Below are positions 40,441 through 53,090 of a stretch of 64,000 nt of DNA, one piece after another. Origin of the DNA: Malus domestica (lineage: Eukaryota > Streptophyta > Magnoliopsida > Rosales > Rosaceae). The position numbers and the translations under genes were made by a program. The notes under the pieces were generated by a model. It worked only from the letters and a program-made list of their open reading frames with translations, was not told the origin of the DNA and did not search any database. Location: positions 9,370,001 through 9,434,000 of the forward strand of contig NC_091671.1 of assembly GCF_042453785.1 (NCBI RefSeq). Direction: 5' to 3'. Position 1 is the stretch's first letter. Each line of letters opens with the position of its first letter.

Positions 40441-42395
40441 TTAATCAACCGTGATTTTATCTAAAACGAGTCTGTCTGATGTTTCACCATTCACAAGCTT
40501 CTTAAGAGCCAGTTTTACCTCTGGCACTCCTTCCTCCAGAACAGCACAGACGGGGAATATAGAAACATCTTGCACCCGTCTTTTCAATTCTTCATACACT
40601 TCTTCAGCACCGTCCTCATCTATTTTATTTGCCACTATCAAGGACGGTCGATTAGATAAACCCTCTAGATGATGCTCGAGCTCTAAAACTAAATCCCGAA
40701 GTTGTTCCCAAGGTGGCGTTCCAATTCTACCATCCAATCCAGAAGCCAAGTCTACCACATAAGCAAGAACTTTTGTGCGTTCTATGTGTCGCAGGAATGC
40801 ATGTCCAAGTCCACGATTCTCATGGGCACCCTTTATGAGTCCAGGAACATCAGCAACTGTGAGCGAGAAGTCCTCAAAGTTTAGATTCCCCAAATTGGGT
40901 CTAAGAGTTGTGAAGGCATAATGTCCCACTGCAGGTTTTGCCCTCGATATAGCTCCTAACAAAGTGCTTTTACCAGCATTTGGCATTCCGACTAGGCTCA
41001 CATCAGCAATGCTCTTCAGCTCTAGTATAAGAACAGCTTCAGAACCAGGCAAACCCACACGAAGGGACGACTCCTCATCATCAAACACTTTCACAGAGGA
41101 CACATTGCCCATACCACCTTCCCCTCCACAAGCAATAATTACTCGTTGACCTTGTACGGTTAATTCAGCAACATTGTACTGAATTTGATCTTTTTCCTCT
41201 GTCTCATCTTCTGAGCAACTCTCAGAAGAAGAAGATGACAATTGAGAATCAGTTGATCCCATTTGGGTAGTTCCCTTCATGCCAGCTGATTCCTCAACAA
41301 TTCTGTCAGGTTGAGAGGATGAGCTGTCACTATCCTCTGCCGTAGTTAGGCCAGTAAGCGTAGACTGCTGATCGGATTCTGTTACATCACCAATAGGAGT
41401 ACCTGGAATTTCCCATGGATCCAAATCTTTAGGAATTTGTCTTTCAGCAACACAAGGAGTTTCACCCTTCAGAAGATGAATCACGGTACCAATGGGCACT
41501 TGGGCAATCTACGAAAGTAAAGATTTTGACAGTAAATTTCAACTTTCTAATTTGAGTACCTAGCATACGAAAAACTACACGATACAATCATGCAGGCAAC
41601 GAGAATTGCTAAACACAAATAAACCTTATCTGCTCCTCTGGTGCCAATTTTATTCTTTGAGGATCCATGTCCCCCTCTCTGAGCAATCTGCAGAACAACA
41701 TTACTTAAACTCAATTTTATCAACAGTGGTACTTGTTGAGAAAGAAGAAAGATAAGAGTTACATACAAGGTGAGGTTGCAAACCGCTGAAGTCCCAACAA
41801 GTTGGAGAACATTCCAAAAAAACATCACCACCTCTTCCACCATTCCCACCTACATTAGCTCCAAAGGTTAGAAGGAAATTGCAGAAATGCCACAAAACAG
41901 AAATTCTCATAATTTCCAAAGAGAAAAATCTTTGAATTATTGATGTAGCTTGAATTGAATTAAATATATAACATGCTGCTCAATCAAAAGATGAATATAG
42001 ACATTGAACTACAATAGAGAACCTACCATCAGGTCTGCCGCGGCGATCATGTCGACTGCGGCGAGTGCTGGTGCAACCACTGCCACCACCACCCCCTTTA
42101 GCATAAAGCCTAAACCTGTCTACCATTCTCCTTTCCTACAAAGAAAGAATGAACAATCCCAAATATTCGAAGATACATTGGTTTAGAAAAGAACTATCAA
42201 TAAAAATAAAAAAAGGCAAGCGTAAGGACTGATGAAAGAGAGAAGTGGATAACTAGCAACCTGCAGAGGAGCAAGCTTTGTTCTTTTGTGAGGAGCATCT
42301 GAGTATGAACAAGAAAACAAAGAAATCCATGGAGACTTGGAAGAATGCCTCAACGTCTTTATGTACTGAAGTGATTTTGGAAGGTGCCCCCACAT
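40441..42395 (-). CDS. OBGM: Obg-family GTPase, probable mitochondrial OBGM, five coding exons
   Basis: Coding exons: complement 42261-42395, 42027-42135, 41767-41849, 41625-41678 and 40441-41508; GT-AG junctions and phases agree, giving about 482 aa. The N-terminal part is basic (MWGHLPKSLQYIKTLRHSSK), fitting a mitochondrial presequence. The Obg fold follows, with its glycine-rich GGNGGRGGDV and GGHGSSKNKIGTRGADK. An acidic, Ser-rich insert of about 100 residues follows VPIGTVIHLLKG. The G domain has G1 GMPNAGKST, switch I TTLRPN, G3 DVPG and G4 NKID. Obg GTPases act in large ribosomal subunit assembly. A non-coding 5' exon (from about 43480 to 43284) is joined by an intron ending at 42396. 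Alternative acceptors 9 nt apart exist at exon 4. It matches Arabidopsis At1g07615 in domains and position. Confidence 0.93.
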
Positions 42396-43480
42396 CTGTC
42401 TTCGTATTCTTATCCCTCAAAACTCTTCTTATGCCTTAATGTAAACCTATCACAAACCACCTATCACCTTGCCAACATGTGAAGCTAGAGACCTAGAAAA
42501 AGAAAACGGCATACGATGGTAACAGTGAGAAAGATGCTCCCCTTATATTCTTTCATTGCGTTCAATCCATTCAGATGGGTCTTCAAACAGAGAAACAAAC
42601 ATTAACACATCTATCAGAGGAAATTTGTCAAAAAATGTACCACCTCGACCTCACTCCTTTTCTTCTTATCTTTTATATTCAAATTACATAGGTGCAACTG
42701 ATGCGTGAGCACTCCGATTACACACAATTAATCAAATCCTTTAATCCGATAGCGTTCCAACAAACAAGCTTGGTTAATGCACTAGCCTTGATTCCCGAAT
42801 TGAAATACTTATATGCATTACTGCGATTGCATTCACCAGAATCCTCACCAAACTTCAAACTTATCACGTGTTTTCATCCGAATAGCTGACGAAAGGCCAC
42901 CCTTTATGCATCTATGCGATCCACAAATTCTTACTACTTAAAACTACAAGCAGCAAAAAGCTGTATAGTAATAGAGATACAAGAAATGAAACACTATGGA
43001 GAAAAATGTCCTATAAATTACCGGCATGTAGCGAAATTCGAATAAAGATGAACAATTTACATATTGCAACCAAATTAACAGGACTTAAGTTTAACCCACA
43101 ATTCTTAAACCCCATGAGCACTAGGGTTTAAGGAAAATAATCTGAAAACCCAAAAGAAACAGAATAAAAAAAATGTTAGCAAAAAAAGAGAACCCACAAA
43201 AATGTGCTCATTGGATATAGAAACCAATCATCAAACATTACCAATGGAATTAGAGAGGAGAAAAATCGGGGAGAATTACTCACACGGTTCTGCGTCGCTG
43301 TTGGATTAGGGATTGGAGGAGGTTTGAAGCTTTGTAACTTGCGACTTACCGGAGAGAGAAAGTGAGCAGAGATGAAGGTTTGAAATTGAAGGACTTGCAA
43401 ACGAGAACGAGAGGAAATTAAGAAGGTTGCAGAAATGAGGGAGAGCACAGCTGCACAAGAGCAAGAAGCAGAGCCTGCAA
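42396..43480 (-). other. OBGM 5'UTR exon (about 43284-43480) and 5'UTR intron
   Basis: On the minus strand 'cagaaccgt' is followed by gtgagtaat (donor at 43283), and 'tacgaagacag' precedes the ATG at 42395 (acceptor). The exon contains no ATG in any frame that could extend the protein, so it is untranslated leader, although its frame stays open. The intron is about 888 bp; nothing else is recognised in it. Confidence 0.65.
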
Positions 43481-43601
43481 ATGGTGTGGTTTTTGTGGGC
43501 TGGGAATATGATTGATGGGCCTATGATTTAGCCCACTAAATATAGATCCAACGTTATTCATTGTGAACATACGTTTTAGATTTTAGTTTCAAGGAAATTT
43601 T

Positions 43602-43785
43602 CTCCTGCACAAGTTTTTTCACGAGTAAACGGTTGAGATATAGTAAATATCAACCGTTATCTTTTGTCATTTAGAGCTAATAAGCAAAGCTTCTGTCCCG
43701 CACATGTTTTTTCACGAGTAAACGATTGAGATTTAATCTCAACCGTTATCTTTTGTCCTTTAGGACAGGTAAGCAAAGCTTTCTA
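43602..43785. repeat. Tandem duplication of about 92 bp upstream of OBGM
   Basis: Two copies of 'tttttcacgagtaaacg', 'aaccgttatcttttgtc' and 'aagcaaagctt' lie about 92 bp apart, 120-300 bp upstream of the proposed OBGM leader. Within each, 'aacggttgaga' and 'tcaaccgtt' are inverted. Confidence 0.85.
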
Positions 43786-44268
43786 GTTTTCGTACGGAGT
43801 TGACACTCCAGAAATGCCATTTTGCAGTCATTTAGTTTTATCGAAATAAATTAATGCGAAACTAGAAAAAAAAAATTAAGGAGGAAGGAGCATAACGAAA
43901 TTTCTTGAGTGTTAATAATAATTCTCTTCAATATTTAGAATTGGGTCAAATTAGAATTTTAGACTCTTTAGTTTGAGTAAAGTTTTGCTAATATTTTGTA
44001 ACTTCAATTGTCGAGATTTATCCTTTGTAGTTTTTTTTTTTTTTTGTGGGACTCACCTGTATTAGAGAAGTTGTCAGCAATGTAATCAGTAAATGTAACG
44101 TGATCCGTATAATAAATATAGAGCAAGCTATCATACTCCATTTTGTCAGAAGTTCTTATGAGAGCTACAAATTTTTACACACAAATCTTTTGCAATTGCT
44201 GAAACTAAATACGTACAAAAATTTATGTACAAGGCTAGCTAGCAGCTTGTGATTTGGCTTCAACAATA
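43786..44268. other. Intergenic between OBGM promoter and TRM32-like 3' end
   Basis: AT-rich, with a T14 tract at about 44032-44045. 44050-44268 should contain the 3'UTR of the minus-strand gene. Nothing else seen. Confidence 0.45.
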
Positions 44269-47261
44269 TTAAGCACAAATTACTTCATCTAATAGTCCAT
44301 CAAAGATCAAATCCTCGAGTTCAAGTGCCACACACTCAGTTTCCCATTGAAGGTTCATCCAACGATCGCCCTTCGCCAAATCTCGAGCCACAACATCATC
44401 CAGTGATTGATCCATCTCCGGCCTCAAGCTCAGGTACGAGCTAACTCTTGTCCAGACATCGTCAAGAAGACGTTGCCCCTTCGGCATTGGACGAATGCTG
44501 CCACTGAAGGACAAGGCCCTTGGGAAGTAGGTGTATGACCTCTCATAGACCTCTAGGAGGGTCTCATTAACTAAATCAAATAGAAGCCGGTGATCACTAT
44601 CGCCAGATGTAACTTGATCTTCGTAGGATTCGGGTTTATGCTGAAAGCAATCCTCCAATTCCATGAACATCGTGGGATCCAGAGGCTGGTCTAGTGAGTA
44701 CCATGCTCCGAGCTGCTCGTGACCAATGAAGCCTGAGAGCTCAAGAACATATCTCACGTAACTGAATTCGGAATCAGGATCATCCACTTTGTCCAGTACA
44801 AAGCGCGAGGAGTGAGTGATTGAACTCTTATGTTCAATTTCAGTGCTTATAGAGGATTCCGGTAACGAATCTATGATGTGCCTGCCTTGTAGGTCAAGAG
44901 AAGAATTCGGCTCATTCGCATGGGAACTTCCGGGATTTAACTCTGAACCTGATACATATTGCAAAAACAATTGAATCAAATCATACGTAGCACGAAAAAA
45001 ATGCATTAGAACTTGATCATTCAGAGATAAATTCAGTTGTTTAACATCGTAAAACATGCAATATTCGATTCAATGATTGAAACTTCAGCAAATATTTTAA
45101 GACTTGCACACATAAATGCGCAATTACAAGGGGTATTGTGATTTACCTTCTGAGATTGACAACCTTGCATTGCTGGTTATATAGTCTGGGGGATCAAGAT
45201 TAGAACTTTCCATCGGCTGTGCTTGCTCGCTTTCACGACTCATCGCAATAACCATCTCTTGCTCCTGGTGAGCTGTGCTTTCTCCTACTAATGGCACGAC
45301 TGCATGCTCATCACTGTCCTTTATGTCAGCAATATGTGCACTGTCGTCACTTTCTAAAATAGCATCGAGTTGTTCAGACTTATCGGTATTTTGTTCCGCA
45401 GCTTTTGTAACCGGCATCCCTAAACGAAAAGCATCTTTAACCAATGCCCCGTTTAAGATGGAAGAAAAAGAGTCAAGATCAGGCAGTGACAGATTCCTTC
45501 TGGTGGTTTTCTGAGCATTCCCAGTTGAAGGAACTTTTTCTTCACTTTTCAACTTTAAGCTCTTCGAGTGATGCAAGTTTCTCTGATCACTGCTGTAGCT
45601 GCTCTCATACAACTGAGTATATCTACTAAGCGACTCATCTAGAGAGGAGGTTCTTCTTACACGATGACGTCTTTGCCGCCCAAGATTATCATCTAAACCA
45701 TGAACCTTGTTTCCCTCTTGTGTCGTAGTTAACTCCAGCGTTTCAAGCACTTCTTTGCCATCACGTCCAGAAGGGTCTTTCCAGAAAAGAGACTCAATGG
45801 AATTGCCATAATTTTCCTTCTTGCTCTCTTGTAGCGCATGCATTAGCTTCTGCGTTATATGTCTGAAACGATTTATGACCAATTGATTCCATCCTTGGTG
45901 ACTAACTTCCTCAGGCAATCCCAAAGAAGAAAAGCTTGTTTCTTGTTGCATGGTACTGCCTACACTGTTATTACCCGCCATGTAATGCTTGGACTTCATA
46001 GAATCGTCTTCCTGAGTTTCGGATGTCATTGACTTCGGTGTCTGAGTAGTGGCAAGCAATTTTTCTCCTTTTGGGAAGGACCAAACTTCATTCTGCTTGT
46101 GTTTGAGTGTGCTAGGCCTCCTATTTCTCGCTCGAGAGGAATCAGTGAAGGGGAATGACCTTGATTTTGTTAATCTGACTTTGTTCTTGGAATTTTTCAG
46201 GCCTGGAAACTGGTTTGTACTAATTTCTGGATCTTGTAGGATTTTTAAGAAAAACTCCTTGTTTACTTTGAATAACTCCAAAATGTCAACATGATCATTA
46301 ACTGTGTCACTGGAAACGTCCTTGAGAGGAAGTTCCCGTTTCATTGTATTCTTCGACATCTTCAAGTGCGATGAATCCTGCAATCCTCTAGGACTAGTGA
46401 TACTGCCGTTTCTTGTTGTATCCAAACAATTTTCCGAAGGCTCTGCATCATGTACGACACTAGTCCTTCGCAACCATGACTGTACAGGGCAGCTTAAAAT
46501 CCGTCTTTTGGGGCTTTCTTCCCTTGGTTTGTCTTTTGCACTTGATGCTTTCTTGCGAGATTTACAAGACCTTTTCTTTGCTGTGCTAGTTTCTGTACTC
46601 TGCTGTTTGACCTAGTACAATTACATTAAGATACAGTCAGCTTATGCTTCATTGCATGCAAGAGTAGTACTTCTGTGTTCTGTCGTGCGCTTCTGAATTC
46701 GGTATTTAATCAAAGAATGACATGAACTTACCAACAGAGGTTCAGCTTCCGCAACTACCAACTCTGGCCTTTTACCAATTTCACGGTTCTCCGAAGTTGC
46801 TTTTCGACTTCCATAATTGCCTGCAAGAAAGAGATTTATCGCGCTTAGCTCGTATAAGTCAATAATTGAAATTCGAACATAAACAACCATGTGTGCGGAA
46901 AGAGGACGATTTGCTAGTGAAAACCTCACTGCACAAATCGAACGTTCGCTAGTTTTAAGCAAAAATAGTCTGCTTATATAGCACCAAAACAACCAAATCT
47001 AGAAATCGCACTACTTAATTCACATGAGTTCTTGTTTGTCACTAGAAAAACAAGCATCACACATGAACATAGGAGAACATGTGATAGGGTGAACTGAGAT
47101 ATCTTACGTCTGACTCGCTTTCCTCCGGCCCGCTTTCTGTGGGGCAGAATCTTCTTGACATTACTCCAATGATGGTAATCAAGGATGTTCAATAGGCTCC
47201 ACATGCAGCCTGGACGGTTGCCCCCAACACTCGAGTCCAGGCGTTCCAACTGCTTTCCCAT
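44269..47261 (-). CDS. TRM32: TRM32-like protein (TON1-recruiting-motif family, DUF4378), four exons
   Basis: Exons: complement 47108-47261, 46732-46820, 45147-46611 and 44269-44948; all junctions GT-AG with phases 1, 0 and 1; about 795 aa. It starts MGKQLERLDSSVGGNRPGCM; 'GCMWSLLNILDYHHWSNVKK' and 'LPHRKR' are the conserved N-terminal motif of this family. A long, Ser/Lys-rich, low-complexity middle follows. The C-terminus has the DUF4378 pattern: 'YVRYVLELSGFIGHEQLG', 'RLLFDLVNETLLEVYER', and near the end 'ALELEDLIFDGLLDEVI'. TRM proteins bind microtubules or centrosome-like TTP complexes; the exact role here is inferred. It follows OBGM, as At1g07620 follows At1g07615 in Arabidopsis. The first exon is short, and the proposed start at 47261 is followed by the conserved motif. 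Confidence 0.87.
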
Positions 47262-49398
47262 TTTTCAGCTCAAGGGGAAGCAAATAATCCTCAGAAATTC
47301 GATATCGAGTTGATTATTGATCTCAAGATTCTCAACTATTTGGACCACTCCCTTGTAAAACCTGAAAAAAGATGGAAGAAAAAACCACCATATAAGCCAC
47401 GTATACATCTAAAGGCCGGTTTGATAACCATTTCGATTTTATATTTTAGCTTCATTTTTCTCCATAGCATAAACAACAAAACAAAGAATAAAAACTAAAA
47501 ACGAAACGGTTTTCAAACCGGGGTTTTTTAAGTGTTTGATCTTCAAGAACGTAAACTTCAGATGAAAATTCAGGGAGAACTGACTTCAGATGAAAATTCA
47601 GGGAGAACTGATATCAAACGGAATCTGAACAACATGGAAGGCATGTTTTCATACAGCTATTCAGATAATCTCAGAGCCTCTATTCAAAATTCAAAGGCGG
47701 GAGCAAACACCCAGTTCCATTTTCCATGCAGCAAAACAAAAAAGCTTGCAACTTTACCAAAGTTGATCAATTGATGTACTTTTGAGGTCCAAAAAACTTG
47801 AACCGAAAGCCGAAAAAAAGAAAAGAAGAACAACTTCAAGTAATTAATGTTTGAACTAAACAACGCTTAGTATTTAAGATGGGAATTAAGCAAACTAAAA
47901 CAACGCTTAGAATTTAATACGGGAATTAAGCAAACGAACCTTAAAAGTAATAGAAGCAGATGTGCGAACCTTGTGAGAAGCTTGGAACAGTTTGCAAATC
48001 TATGGTGGGCTTTGAATAAGCTTGGAATATATGTTGGTTTGTGTGTGGCGTATACGTTAAGAAAAACAAGAGTAGAAGAAGGTGGTTAGTCTTCCAGTAA
48101 AGAGACGACCCGGGAAAGAGAAAGAGGAATAGGTAACCTAAGCTGTAATTACCCGCCAACAATCTCAGAACCATGGTCCTCTCTCTCTCTCTCTAGTCTA
48201 AATTATCAACCATATATATTTATTCTATTTTTATTTTTTATTTGAATAATAGTGGGATTCGAACTTTGATGCAGCACAAGCGTGCATTGTTCTAACCAAT
48301 TTGAACAGCTCTGTATGATTCATCAACTATATCGTATACAAATTTATTTTGGTATTTTTTTATTACTGATTTATTGGATCAATTAGAGAATTTAGGTGAT
48401 GTGTGAGTAGGTGTACTGATGTCAATACTGCAGTTGATGTTGGTTGAAATGTTGTTCAAAAGAAATAACAACATAGATAAATGATATTCAATTACGTTGT
48501 CATTAGACTTGAGAGAATATTCAATCTGAGACAATAATATTGATCAACATGCTTACATTTGAACAGTTAAGACTGTTGAGAGTATCTCACATTAGAGATG
48601 GAAGTCTTGCATAAAGTGCTCACGAAATCTTAGGTTTCACCACACTTCACCAATTGGTTTTGCCGTTCGAAGTTTAAATTCTAGTATGATATCAGATCAT
48701 GTTATTTACGTATCATACTCTCTTTCAAACATTTATTTTGCAATAAACTCTAATTGTACGATGGAAAAACATTCCTAATGTTTGCAAAGCAAAGACAAAA
48801 AGGATTGGCAATGATATCAAAGGCCAAACAACATCAAAACACATCTTCAACTCTGCCTTAAAAAGAAGAAAGGGGAGACATAGATCAAGTTTAAAAACAT
48901 TGAAAGTTCAAAGCCTACATGAGTAAAGTTTTTCACTTGGCTTAATGAATAATTAAAGTAATTTTTGTATGACACTTGCAATTTTTTGGCTCGTTCAAAG
49001 TCGTTGTAGGTCCTAGTACCCCAAGTTGCCCTTGAATATTTCAATATTCTATGCATCCGGTAGGCTGGAAAGGGACTTGCAACAGCCAGTCAAAAGGATC
49101 CTTCATCACTTGGATAAGCATAAATAAAAAAACGTTTTTAATTATGTGTTTGCAAATATTTTGAATGAAATTTGTTAGTTGCGCTTTAAAAATATTACCA
49201 TGTAATTTTATGAAATTATCAAAAGAAAATAAAGCACTTTTGTGTTACGACTTAATAGTTCACACTGAAAAAATAACATAATCTTGGAATGTTTTAAGAT
49301 AGCTTTAAGCACCCTTGTCTTATAAGCCATTTTTCAGGAGCAAATTTTACCACGCAACTGATTCTGAGCGAGTGAGACCTCCTCAAAGAAAGGAAGGA
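47262..49398. other. Promoter / 5' flank of the TRM32-like gene and intergenic DNA
   Basis: It holds two small direct duplications: 'acttcagatgaaaattcagg' repeated 29 bp apart at 47556-47613, and 'caacgcttag.atttaa...' repeated near 47860-47935. A 77-codon minus frame at 47941-48174, bordered by a CT run, might be untranslated leader. From 48240 on, only AT-rich sequence is seen. Confidence 0.45.
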
Positions 49399-49406
49399 GC
49401 TACCAT

Positions 49407-50421
49407 CAGTGGCGAAGCCAGAAATTGTTGAGGGGAGGGGCGACATTTAAAAGGTTTAAGATCCTAAAAAATGTGGACATCCATTCAAGGTCCAAGTCTT
49501 GGGTTGGCAAGAAGATTATGTGAACTACCCTGAATATTCGTAGGAGAATTTGCACTGACCAAAATATTCGAAATTTTCGAAAGAGTATTTGAACTACATT
49601 ATTATGTGGAGGAGGATTTAAGCATCCTTTCTTGTTGTATCATGTCATTACATAACTATATAACGAGTAAAGTTCTAAGACGTAAGTGTTGGATGAGTGG
49701 TGGACGTGACCCAACGCTTAGGTGAGGATCTAGATGAACTAGGTTGTACGTATAAATAAGTGTTTATTTATTATATAGTGATAATATCTAAAAATATTGA
49801 TTAAAAAACACATAATATATAAAAATATTGACAATTTTATTTGTTATTTGTTGAATTTGATATAAGACATAAAAATTCAAAGCATTACGAGTTCATAATA
49901 CAACAAAATATTTTTGAAGCTAGTATGAATTTATAGTTAATTTTAACATAAATAAGATTGGCAAATACGTAGTTTGAAAACTATGTGGGCAAACTAATTA
50001 GACAATAACTAAAAAACAAATATAAAAAAAGTACATGTAAATATCAAGTTAGGTGGTGCAAATTGGTTGGACAATAGTTAAAATTTGGTGAATTTTACAA
50101 GAACACGTGGGATGGGATGGGAGAGAGAGAGTCTCTTCTTCCTCCCTCGTTTTCTTCATTGGAACCTGAACTCCATTTCAGAAACTGCAAATTACAGGTC
50201 CCCCTTCCTTCTTTCTTTGGCCTTGGGTATTTTGAAAAAAATAAACAGCTCGCGCGCAGCCTGCGCTACGCAGCATAAGGGAAACCCAGAAAGCCAGAGC
50301 ACCAGACGGAATTTCATCACTTTCGACGGGATCAGAGAGGCAGAACCACCACTCCTGGGCTTGATTTCCGGCGAGAGGAGGGGCGACCGCCCCTCCTTGC
50401 CCTTATGTAGCTTCGCCCATG
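49407..50421. mobile_element. Non-autonomous hAT element, 1,015 bp, TSD gctaccat
   Basis: The left end cagtggcgaagccag and reversed right end catgggcgaagctac are inverted repeats, related to the hAT ends at 27698. gctaccat flanks both sides perfectly (49399-49406 and 50422-50429). A 164-codon plus frame starting at 50085 crosses the right end and shows no hAT transposase motif. Confidence 0.88.
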
Positions 50422-50429
50422 GCTACCAT

Positions 50430-51228
50430 CGGACTAATGTCAATAAAATAGGCCAACGAGAAAAATTACAACAAAAAACAATATGTCAAACTGATTTATC
50501 GGTAGTAAATGACTCTTTATATTCAAACACCCAAATATTTTCAAACAAAAATCACGGCAGCGTACGTATTCGTGTATGATTTGCACTTGCTATTTGGTTT
50601 TCTAGAAATTCTGAAAGTTGACTTGATTCAATCATCCATGCATGAAATTATCTCTGTGGGATTAGAACTGAATTAGGTCAACAGAAATATGGATGTGGAC
50701 CTTGCCCTTGACTTCAACTCCGTGGCTGAATATTCGTCTGATCACTTCAATAACACGTGTGAATCCTAGAAATTAACAATCTCATTAGGTAGTCTAATTA
50801 AAAAACTTAAGAATAATTAATTAGATAGTCTAATTAAGGTGTCAACTTTGAACTGCGTCAGTGTCAACCAAAGAAAAAAAAGAAAGAAAAACTTATAGGG
50901 GCTTGGCCCAATTCTGCTCTAGCGGTTCAGTGGTTTTAGAACTTACAGGCCGGTCCTAATTTTATAATTTGAATCATTGTTCAAAGATAGTTTTTTGCTT
51001 GGGCAGGCCGGGTTTGATTTCTTTCGATTCGGTTTTTTTTAAGAGCGAAAATTAAACCAAAATTATTACTCAATTTAATTTGGTTTGATTTTCTTTAGTA
51101 TAGTTCGGTTAGGATTAATTTTGGTTTCATATTTATTCCTAAATAATTAAAAAAAAACTGGAAATTGGCTTTGCCCATAAAATAAAAATAAAAAAGTGGA
51201 ACGAGATTAAGAAACTGGCAGACCTTAG
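50430..51228. other. Intergenic, AT-rich
   Basis: No gene. 'gatagtctaattaa' style repeats and 'ttcggtttttttt' patches near 51020-51100 may be an old element. Confidence 0.4.
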
Positions 51229-51738
51229 AGCATTTTCAATGAAAAACCTTATTTAAGGACTTCCACCACTAACTTTGAAGACTTATTTAGGGACTTAAAG
51301 AAAATAGTCAGGTCCCTAAAAAATATTATCTGCATCAGGAGGTCCTTGTAGTATAATCCTTAAATATAGAGACTAAAATATCAACAACAAAAATCATTGT
51401 TCACGTAGTTGGAGTATTGTGGCCGTTGTTAAAAATAAACTCTACTGTTGGAAGAGAAAAACCAAAAAGAGAAGCTGTTGTGCAACATCCCCATAAAGAG
51501 AAGGCATTCCCACAAGGATTGGGTTGTTTCTCACTCAAAATCAACAGTGGGTCCGCTCTTTGAGTCCCTATATACAGTCCTTACATTTGATGATTTCTTT
51601 GAGTTATCTAGCGAGTCCTTATATGTTGAAATCCTTTGAAGACTTCTATTTCAACCCATTAGAAGCTTTTTGTCTTTATATTTAAGAACTCTACGTAGTT
51701 AGGAACTCCATTTAGGGTCCACATTAGAGATGCTCTTA
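51229..51738. mobile_element. Non-autonomous DNA transposon, copy 2 of the 13884-14430 family
   Basis: It starts 'agagcattttcaatgaaaaa' and ends 'acattagagatgctctta', giving inverted 'aagagcat' ends. The interior follows the same block order as the other copy. A 63-codon frame inside it is not a gene. Confidence 0.6.
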
Positions 51739-53090
51739 AACCACGTCTGTAGGCTTACTTTAACTTCTAGCCTTACCTTAACGTCAACCATCTATGGGGT
51801 ATAATCAAACAATCACCATCTGGAATTTGAGGAGTTGTATGCTTACGACGGAGTTGTTTGCTGTCACTGGTTAGGAAATTTCAATCGATGAGAGTTTCCG
51901 TAACTAAGACAGATAAGGAGGGGGTGGTACTCCTTTTATTTCTTTCATGATTTTTTACGCTGAGTTTTATCCTATAAAGCTTCTGATGTGGCCACTTTTA
52001 AGCTCTAAAAAATTCAGGCCATGTTGGGGGAAATTTGGCATCATTTGGCAACCTTATTAGCAGCTGTAAGATTCATCATATCATATGCAAGCTTTTGCTT
52101 TTTTTATTTTTATTTTGGTTTTTTAACCAAAATGAGCCATGAGATTGACATAACTTTTTACTTTAGTTCCTAAGATTTGAAATCTATAAAAGTTGTCATT
52201 GAGTTTATCCATCACCAATCATTTTTGTTATTCCATGAAGATTCTGTTAAATAAAGACCAAAATAACAAAAATAACTAAATTTAATAAACAATGGAGAAA
52301 AGTGATTTGACAAACATTGTGATTATTTTTGTTATTTTATCTTTATTTAATGAAATTTTTTTACATAAGTACTAAAATGATTGATAATTAACAAACTCAA
52401 AAACCATTTTTATTGATTTTAAATTTCAAAGATCAAAATAAGGAATTATACTAATCTCAAAAATTATTTTAACTAAAAAATCTAAATACTTTATGCATGA
52501 AGCAACAAAAAAAAAGCAGGTAGGTCAGTAGCACAGCCTCTTTTGTCACTCTTTAAGTATAATTTTAATTTGTTCCTCCTGAATCCTGCAGATGTTGGGT
52601 CAAGTCCCCCGCTTCTCCTGTTGCTCTAACTCCCATAACAAATGATTGATGTATAAAAAAAGCGCATTGTCCCTCCTTTTCAACCAATATTTCTTTGCAT
52701 TCAAATTAATAAAAAGGAAAAAAATGATTTTGAATCTTAAGTAAATCTCAGTTTATTACCCTTATATTTCGTGTTTTTCAATATTTAATACATCAAGTTT
52801 TTTTGTCCTAGAGTCATACTTAAAGTGTTAATTGAGAGAGGTAGAAGACAGTTTTTTTTTTTTGAACCCCTTCTTAAAAAATAAAAAAAAAATTCCACGT
52901 TGACCCTTAATGACACGTGGCGCCCAGTCATTGTCCACATATGCACAACGTCATCAGTTAATTGCAGAATTAATAGTTTGACTAACAGATGTATGAGACT
53001 GTCTCAAAATTAACACTTTAGGTATGACTTTGGGATGAAAAAAATTTGATATAATAAATGTTGAAAACCACCACGAAAGATGAGGGTAGT
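51739..53090. other. Intergenic, AT-rich
   Basis: It has a possible diverged pol III-like segment near 52525-52620 ('gtcagtagcacagcctc' and 'ggtcaagtccc'), not strong enough to call. No gene. Confidence 0.4.

Noticed and set aside
43176-43448. 90-codon minus frame upstream of OBGM as an extra N-terminal exon
   Set aside because: The frame is open up to a good donor and would join in phase, but no ATG precedes it, so it is treated as 5'UTR.
50085-50579. 164-codon plus-strand frame
   Set aside because: It straddles the right end of a hAT element and its target duplication, so it is not an ancestral gene; no domain recognised.
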